64,000 nucleotides of DNA from NCBI GenBank assembly GCA_030601845.1, contig JAUWAY010000007.1:18353-82352 (forward strand). The letters are read 5' to 3'. The position numbers were made by a program, and so were the translations under genes. Origin of the DNA: Phycisphaerae bacterium. GTDB lineage: Bacteria; Planctomycetota; Phycisphaerae; Sedimentisphaerales; Anaerobacaceae. Positions 60,608 to 64,000 of this stretch are shown one piece after another (the stretch's first letter is position 1; each line of letters starts with the position of its first letter). The notes beneath the pieces are model-generated. The model saw only the letters and a list, made by a program, of their open reading frames with translations, made no database searches and was not told the origin of the DNA.

Positions 60608-61333
60608 CTAAGGTTCTTTAAATCCTTTCATCCATTCCGGCCAGACTGGCAGAGGAGCAGTTACGTCAAAACTACGGTTCCACTTCAATCTCCACAGTTC
60701 CTTAAGGCCGACCTTACTGGTAGACCAGTCCGCGAAGAGCACGTTGATGCCGTCCTCGTGTCGCGGGATGCAAAAGAGGCGCATCTCATCGTTATTCTTG
60801 CCTGATCGTGGCTCACCTTCGTAGCGCGGCGGCTCATCCTTATCGTTTGGCTGCGCATCAGAACGCCACGCTGCGTCTCCCATGACCGGTACGTTATTGA
60901 GGCCACTGTGATCGGTACTTCTCCAGTAATCTTCGAGACTCCGCCCACCGCTGGTGTCGTCACTATCATATATCCACTCGTTCATGGCGTAACTGCCCCG
61001 ATCTTTTTTAAGAACAGCATACCGAACCGGGGCCCCTTCTTCAATTGTTCTTCCGATGGTCATCGGGCAGAAGAGCAGCTTGTCGACTCCGGCGTAATAC
61101 TCGTGGACCTTGTCCATCCAATCATTGCCCAGGTAATCAGGGAATTTGCCGTCGTTCTCATCTACGTACATTGCCCAGACAAGACCCCACTCGCGCAGCC
61201 TCGTCCGGCACACTATGGCCTTTGCCTGTTTCCTTGCCAGTCCCAATGTCGGTATCAATATCGCCATTAATAACGCAATAATAGAAATTACCACCAGAAG
61301 TTCTATTAGCGTAAATGCTCTTGGTTTGTTCAT
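60608..61333 (-). CDS. Pseudopilin-like protein
   Basis: 241 residues with an ordinary class III signal [20 protein letters not shown] and LLMAILIPTLGLARKQAKAI. The body has LREWGLVWAMYVDENDGKFP and the end EDGINVLFADWSTSKVGLKE and LWRLKWNRSFD, a paralogue of the protein at 59134-59982. First gene of a three-gene minus-strand set (61333 to 59134). Confidence 0.9.
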   Translation of the reverse strand: MNKPRAFTLIELLVVISIIALLMAILIPTLGLARKQAKAIVCRTRLREWGLVWAMYVDENDGKFPDYLGNDWMDKVHEYYAGVDKLLFCPMTIGRTIEEGAPVRYAVLKKDRGSYAMNEWIYDSDDTSGGRSLEDYWRSTDHSGLNNVPVMGDAAWRSDAQPNDKDEPPRYEGEPRSGKNNDEMRLFCIPRHEDGINVLFADWSTSKVGLKELWRLKWNRSFDVTAPLPVWPEWMKGFKEP

Positions 61334-61510
61334 AATGTTGGTCTTTTTTTTAAACGCAATTAGGTTTCATATACCATTTATTATCGTCAAATGGATGCAA
61401 AATGCAAGAAAAAAACGAAAAAATCTGTGCTTCCAGCCTGTTTTGCTGCATTACCTCTGGCCTTTTGTCCAAATATTCATTCCTGCTGCTGTTAAGGTCT
61501 CGTTGTTCCT

Positions 61511-62052
61511 CTAATAAGATGCGCAAAACCGGCTTTCTGTTCCGTTGATTTTTTTGGCTATTTTCCACTCCACCTTGCTAAAAAAGCCAATATACCTGAA
61601 ATCTAATTTTCCTGCGATATTAACGCCTAAAAATAGCTGCTGCAGCGGAATTTTTGGGTAAAGATTTTTGCGGGGGGGGGGTTGTAAGAGCTCATAAATA
61701 AACAAGTTACGCGTTTGACAATCCTGCCAAAATAAGAAAATTTGCGCTTGACTTGAAGGTGGCTGATTTGGTATAAATGAGATTGGTGAAATGTCTTAAT
61801 TTTGGCTTTCTGAGCTGTGGAACCTCTATAGCTTTATGGTACAATAGAGCGGGTGAGGTACGGTACAGAGTCTTAGCAAGGGCTCTGTGCTTCGAAATTA
61901 AGATTTTCACATTTAACGGCTTATATTGGGCTTCTCAAGAGAAGAAAGGAGGTAAGAGCAGGCCCTATCGGCCCAAAAAGTTGTGGCAGGTAATGTGCTG
62001 GCTTTTAGCCAGAGTGCCATTTAATGTTTAACTCTTGTAAGGAGGACGTATT
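61511..62052. repeat. Duplicated 540-bp upstream region, copy 2
   Basis: Second copy of the region at 55088-55631, in front of the second secreted protein. Again a G10 run (61672-61681), the same promoter, the CTGGC/GCCAG hairpin with a different loop, a GGAGG RBS and a preserved minus-strand ORF (61511-61705). Length differences from copy 1 within that ORF are multiples of three. Confidence 0.9.
61748..61777 (+). promoter_or_regulatory. Promoter of secreted protein 2
   Basis: TTGACT (61748-61753), 18 bp, TATAAA (61772-61777), as in copy 1. Confidence 0.65.
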
Positions 62053-64000
62053 ATGTGTAAAAAATTGGTTTTTTTAGCTTCTTTTATTTTGGTGCTGGGT
62101 GTTACTGTGAGCGCTGACGCCGGCACCGCCTTTCAAGAAGTCGGCGGTATGGTTGTGATGGAGGGAGAGAACTTTCACGCGGCAGACATACGCTTTGATG
62201 AAAACGGCCAGGAGTGGCGCATCAGCAACACGCAGGCCGGCTTTGTCGGCACCGGGTATGTGGACACACCCGGCCCTAAAGGCAGTAATGGCACGTGGGC
62301 CAACGCCTGTGAGGTGACCTACGAGATTAATTTCTCCACGCCGGGCCAATACTATGTATGGGTACGTCGCTACGCGCTCAACAATGCCACCAACTCGTGT
62401 CGGCTCGGTCTGGACGGGGGCCAGGACACAAGGGAACAGCACAACAGCGACTATAACCAGTGGATATGGAAGGTCGCGGATGATACCATCGAGGTCACTG
62501 CCGGCCCGCACACATTCAACTTGCGTCGGCGTGAGTCGGAATATAAGGCGGACCGGATCCTGCTGACGACGGACAGCGATTATACGCCAATCGGCGATGG
62601 GCCTCCTGAAAGCCCGCGTGGCATCCCCGAAAAGGCCTCTAACCCGGACCCTGCTGATGGGGCAGAAGATGTGCCGAGAGATGTGGTCCTTAGCTGGACG
62701 CCGGGAGCTTATGTGGATGGTCCTGGAGGAGCAAACGACCACAGAATCGACTTTAGTGAGAACGAAGTCGACGTCAACGATGGCGCCGGCGGCGTGACCC
62801 AGGACGTCAACACGTATACCCCCCCCGGCAGCCCACTTGATTTCGGCAAGACTTACTACTGGCGGGTTGATGAAGCAAACAGTCCGTGGGATATAGGCAA
62901 TGTCTGGCAGTTTACGGTCGAGCCTGTGGGTTATCCGCTTACCCTTGCTGAGATGGATGATGTCAATGCCAGTTCGTTCGTAACAGGCAAAGAACCTGAC
63001 GAAACCGTGAACGGCTCCGGACTGGATGATAACGATGCGCACTCGACAACCACTGCGGATATGTGGCAGAGCCAAAGTCACTCACCAGGGCAGGCCTGGA
63101 TAGAATATGAGTTCGACAAGCTTTACAAACTTCATGAGTTGTGGGTGTGGAACTATAATGGAGAGTCGATTATTACCTGGTACGGTATCAAGAATGCTAC
63201 CATTAAGTATTCGACCAACGGTACCGACTATACGACATTGGGTACCACTCATGAATTTGCCATAGCCAGCGGTGGGTCCGATTACGTGCACAATACCACT
63301 ATTGATTTTGGCGGTGCTGTAGCGAAGTACGTCAGGATTATTGCCAACAGCAACCATAGCAGTGGCGCATTTGACCAGTACGGCCTGAGCGAGGTCCGCT
63401 TCTTCTACATACCCCTGCGTGCGAGGTATCTTGCGCCGGGTGACGAGACAACGGTTCCAGACCCTAATACGGTGGTACTCAAGTGGCGAGCAGGAAGAGA
63501 GGCAGCCGAGCACAAAGTATACTTTAGCACCGACGAGCAGGCAGTGATAAATGGCACTGCCTCTGTTGGTAGTGTGTATCCCCCCGACTCCAGCTATGGT
63601 CCGTTATCCCTTAAGTTAGGCGAGACTTATTACTGGAAGATTAACGAGGTCAATGAGGGCGAGACTCCCACCACCTGGCAAGGCGATGTCCGGAACTTCA
63701 GCACACAGAGGTATTTTATCGTGGAAGATTTTGAGAGCTACAACGAGACCGACAACCTGATAACGGACACGTGGGTGGACTACTATGTCAACGGCACAGG
63801 GGCGTTAGTTTACCTTGAGACCAGCATCGTACAAGAGGGTTCTCAAGCGATGATGCTTAATTACGACAATTACTATGGCTACTCTGAAACCGACCGCACG
63901 TATGTCGAAGACCAGAATTGGACTGCAGCCGGTGTTAAAGCATTGCGGCTGCGCTTCCGCGGCAAAGCTGACAATATTGTTGGTGAAGATGACATCCTGT
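62053..64000 (+). CDS. Large secreted glycan-binding protein, 3' end beyond window
   Basis: Open from ATG 62053 (GGAGG 7 bp upstream) to the last base, so incomplete (649 codons visible). Signal peptide (KLVFLASFILVLGVTVSADA). A carbohydrate-binding-like domain follows (GGMVVMEGENFHAADIRFDE, FSTPGQYYVWVRRYALNNAT). Then FGKTYYWRVDEANSPWDIGN (a Fn3-like domain), an F5/8 type C (discoidin) domain (QAWIEYEFDKLYKLHELWVW, VAKYVRIIANSNHSSGAFDQ, YGLSEVRFF) and a second GETYYWKINEVNEG domain. The last part repeats the NLITDTWVDYYVNGTGALVY segment of the protein at 55632 nearly unchanged. Confidence 0.9.
   Translation, partial: MCKKLVFLASFILVLGVTVSADAGTAFQEVGGMVVMEGENFHAADIRFDENGQEWRISNTQAGFVGTGYVDTPGPKGSNGTWANACEVTYEINFSTPGQYYVWVRRYALNNATNSCRLGLDGGQDTREQHNSDYNQWIWKVADDTIEVTAGPHTFNLRRRESEYKADRILLTTDSDYTPIGDGPPESPRGIPEKASNPDPADGAEDVPRDVVLSWTPGAYVDGPGGANDHRIDFSENEVDVNDGAGGVTQDVNTYTPPGSPLDFGKTYYWRVDEANSPWDIGNVWQFTVEPVGYPLTLAEMDDVNASSFVTGKEPDETVNGSGLDDNDAHSTTTADMWQSQSHSPGQAWIEYEFDKLYKLHELWVWNYNGESIITWYGIKNATIKYSTNGTDYTTLGTTHEFAIASGGSDYVHNTTIDFGGAVAKYVRIIANSNHSSGAFDQYGLSEVRFFYIPLRARYLAPGDETTVPDPNTVVLKWRAGREAAEHKVYFSTDEQAVINGTASVGSVYPPDSSYGPLSLKLGETYYWKINEVNEGETPTTWQGDVRNFSTQRYFIVEDFESYNETDNLITDTWVDYYVNGTGALVYLETSIVQEGSQAMMLNYDNYYGYSETDRTYVEDQNWTAAGVKALRLRFRGKADNIVGEDDIL

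Noticed and set aside
62074..63081. 335-residue ORF on the minus strand
   Set aside because: It lies opposite the signal-peptide-bearing secreted protein that is open from 62053 to the window end, and it has no recognisable domain.

Overview
The window looks like a chromosomal fragment of a Planctomycetota bacterium, most likely class Phycisphaerae. The evidence is pseudopilins with [10 protein letters not shown](A/S)IIALLMAIL N-termini, several formylglycine-type sulfatases, dockerin/LamG secreted proteins, lpxB (a Gram-negative type outer membrane), a type II secretin, and Gfo/Idh and PQQ-propeller proteins with export signals. No rRNA is present. One tRNA (His) is present. Taxonomy is inferred from gene content only.

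Layout. 1-1.35 kb: C-terminal part of a secretin gene and its terminator. 1.6-4.3 kb: an MscS channel gene (minus strand) whose 3' end occurs three times, with a toxin-antitoxin (TA) module between successive copies. 4.8-5.6 kb: gene-free DNA with a G-quadruplex motif and degenerate word repeats. 5.6-11.4 kb: secreted or degradative genes, some broken (a frameshifted dockerin protein, a GH71/99-like hydrolase, a PQQ propeller protein, a truncated beta-helix protein). 11.5-15.6 kb: lpxB, tRNA-His, ppdK. 15.8-24.5 kb: a minus-strand polysaccharide and sulfate-ester locus with an uncharacterised hydrolase-like protein, two intact sulfatases, an unknown gene overlapping a sulfatase start, a Gfo/Idh oxidoreductase and a dead sulfatase. 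24.8-29.5 kb: DUF1015, a RelE/Phd pair, a broken nucleotidyltransferase, a class V aminotransferase, a DUF4258/YgiT pair, ybaK. 29.6-32.8 kb: a large chondroitinase-ABC-like lyase. 33-50 kb: housekeeping genes (smpB, trpC, glnS, gltX, a PfkB kinase, thpR, recA, alaS, hisD, aconitase) with a HepT/MntA pair between glnS and gltX. 50.4-62 kb: three pseudopilin-like proteins, a UDP-sugar pyrophosphorylase, a fourth sulfatase, and two paralogous secreted proteins. Those two paralogues share a 540-bp duplicated upstream region, and the second runs off the end of the window.

How the genes fit together. The secretin, pseudopilins, sulfatases, chondroitinase-like lyase, GH71/99-like protein and LamG/dockerin proteins fit export of enzymes for breaking down sulfated polysaccharides. 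The housekeeping blocks are tightly packed, with overlaps of 4-11 bp.

Most unusual. (1) TA modules stacked at the 3' end of mscS, each next to a copy of that 3' end, and both driven by near-identical promoters that place the start codon at the predicted transcription start. (2) Several unrelated short repeats or palindromes lie inside genes in frame: in the chondroitinase-like gene, in aconitase, in alaS, and in the signal region of a pseudopilin. Related copies of three of these are found between genes in this window. (3) Word-like degenerate repeat arrays lie in many intergenic gaps and reach into the start codons of lpxB and thpR, with another ending next to the DUF1015 start.
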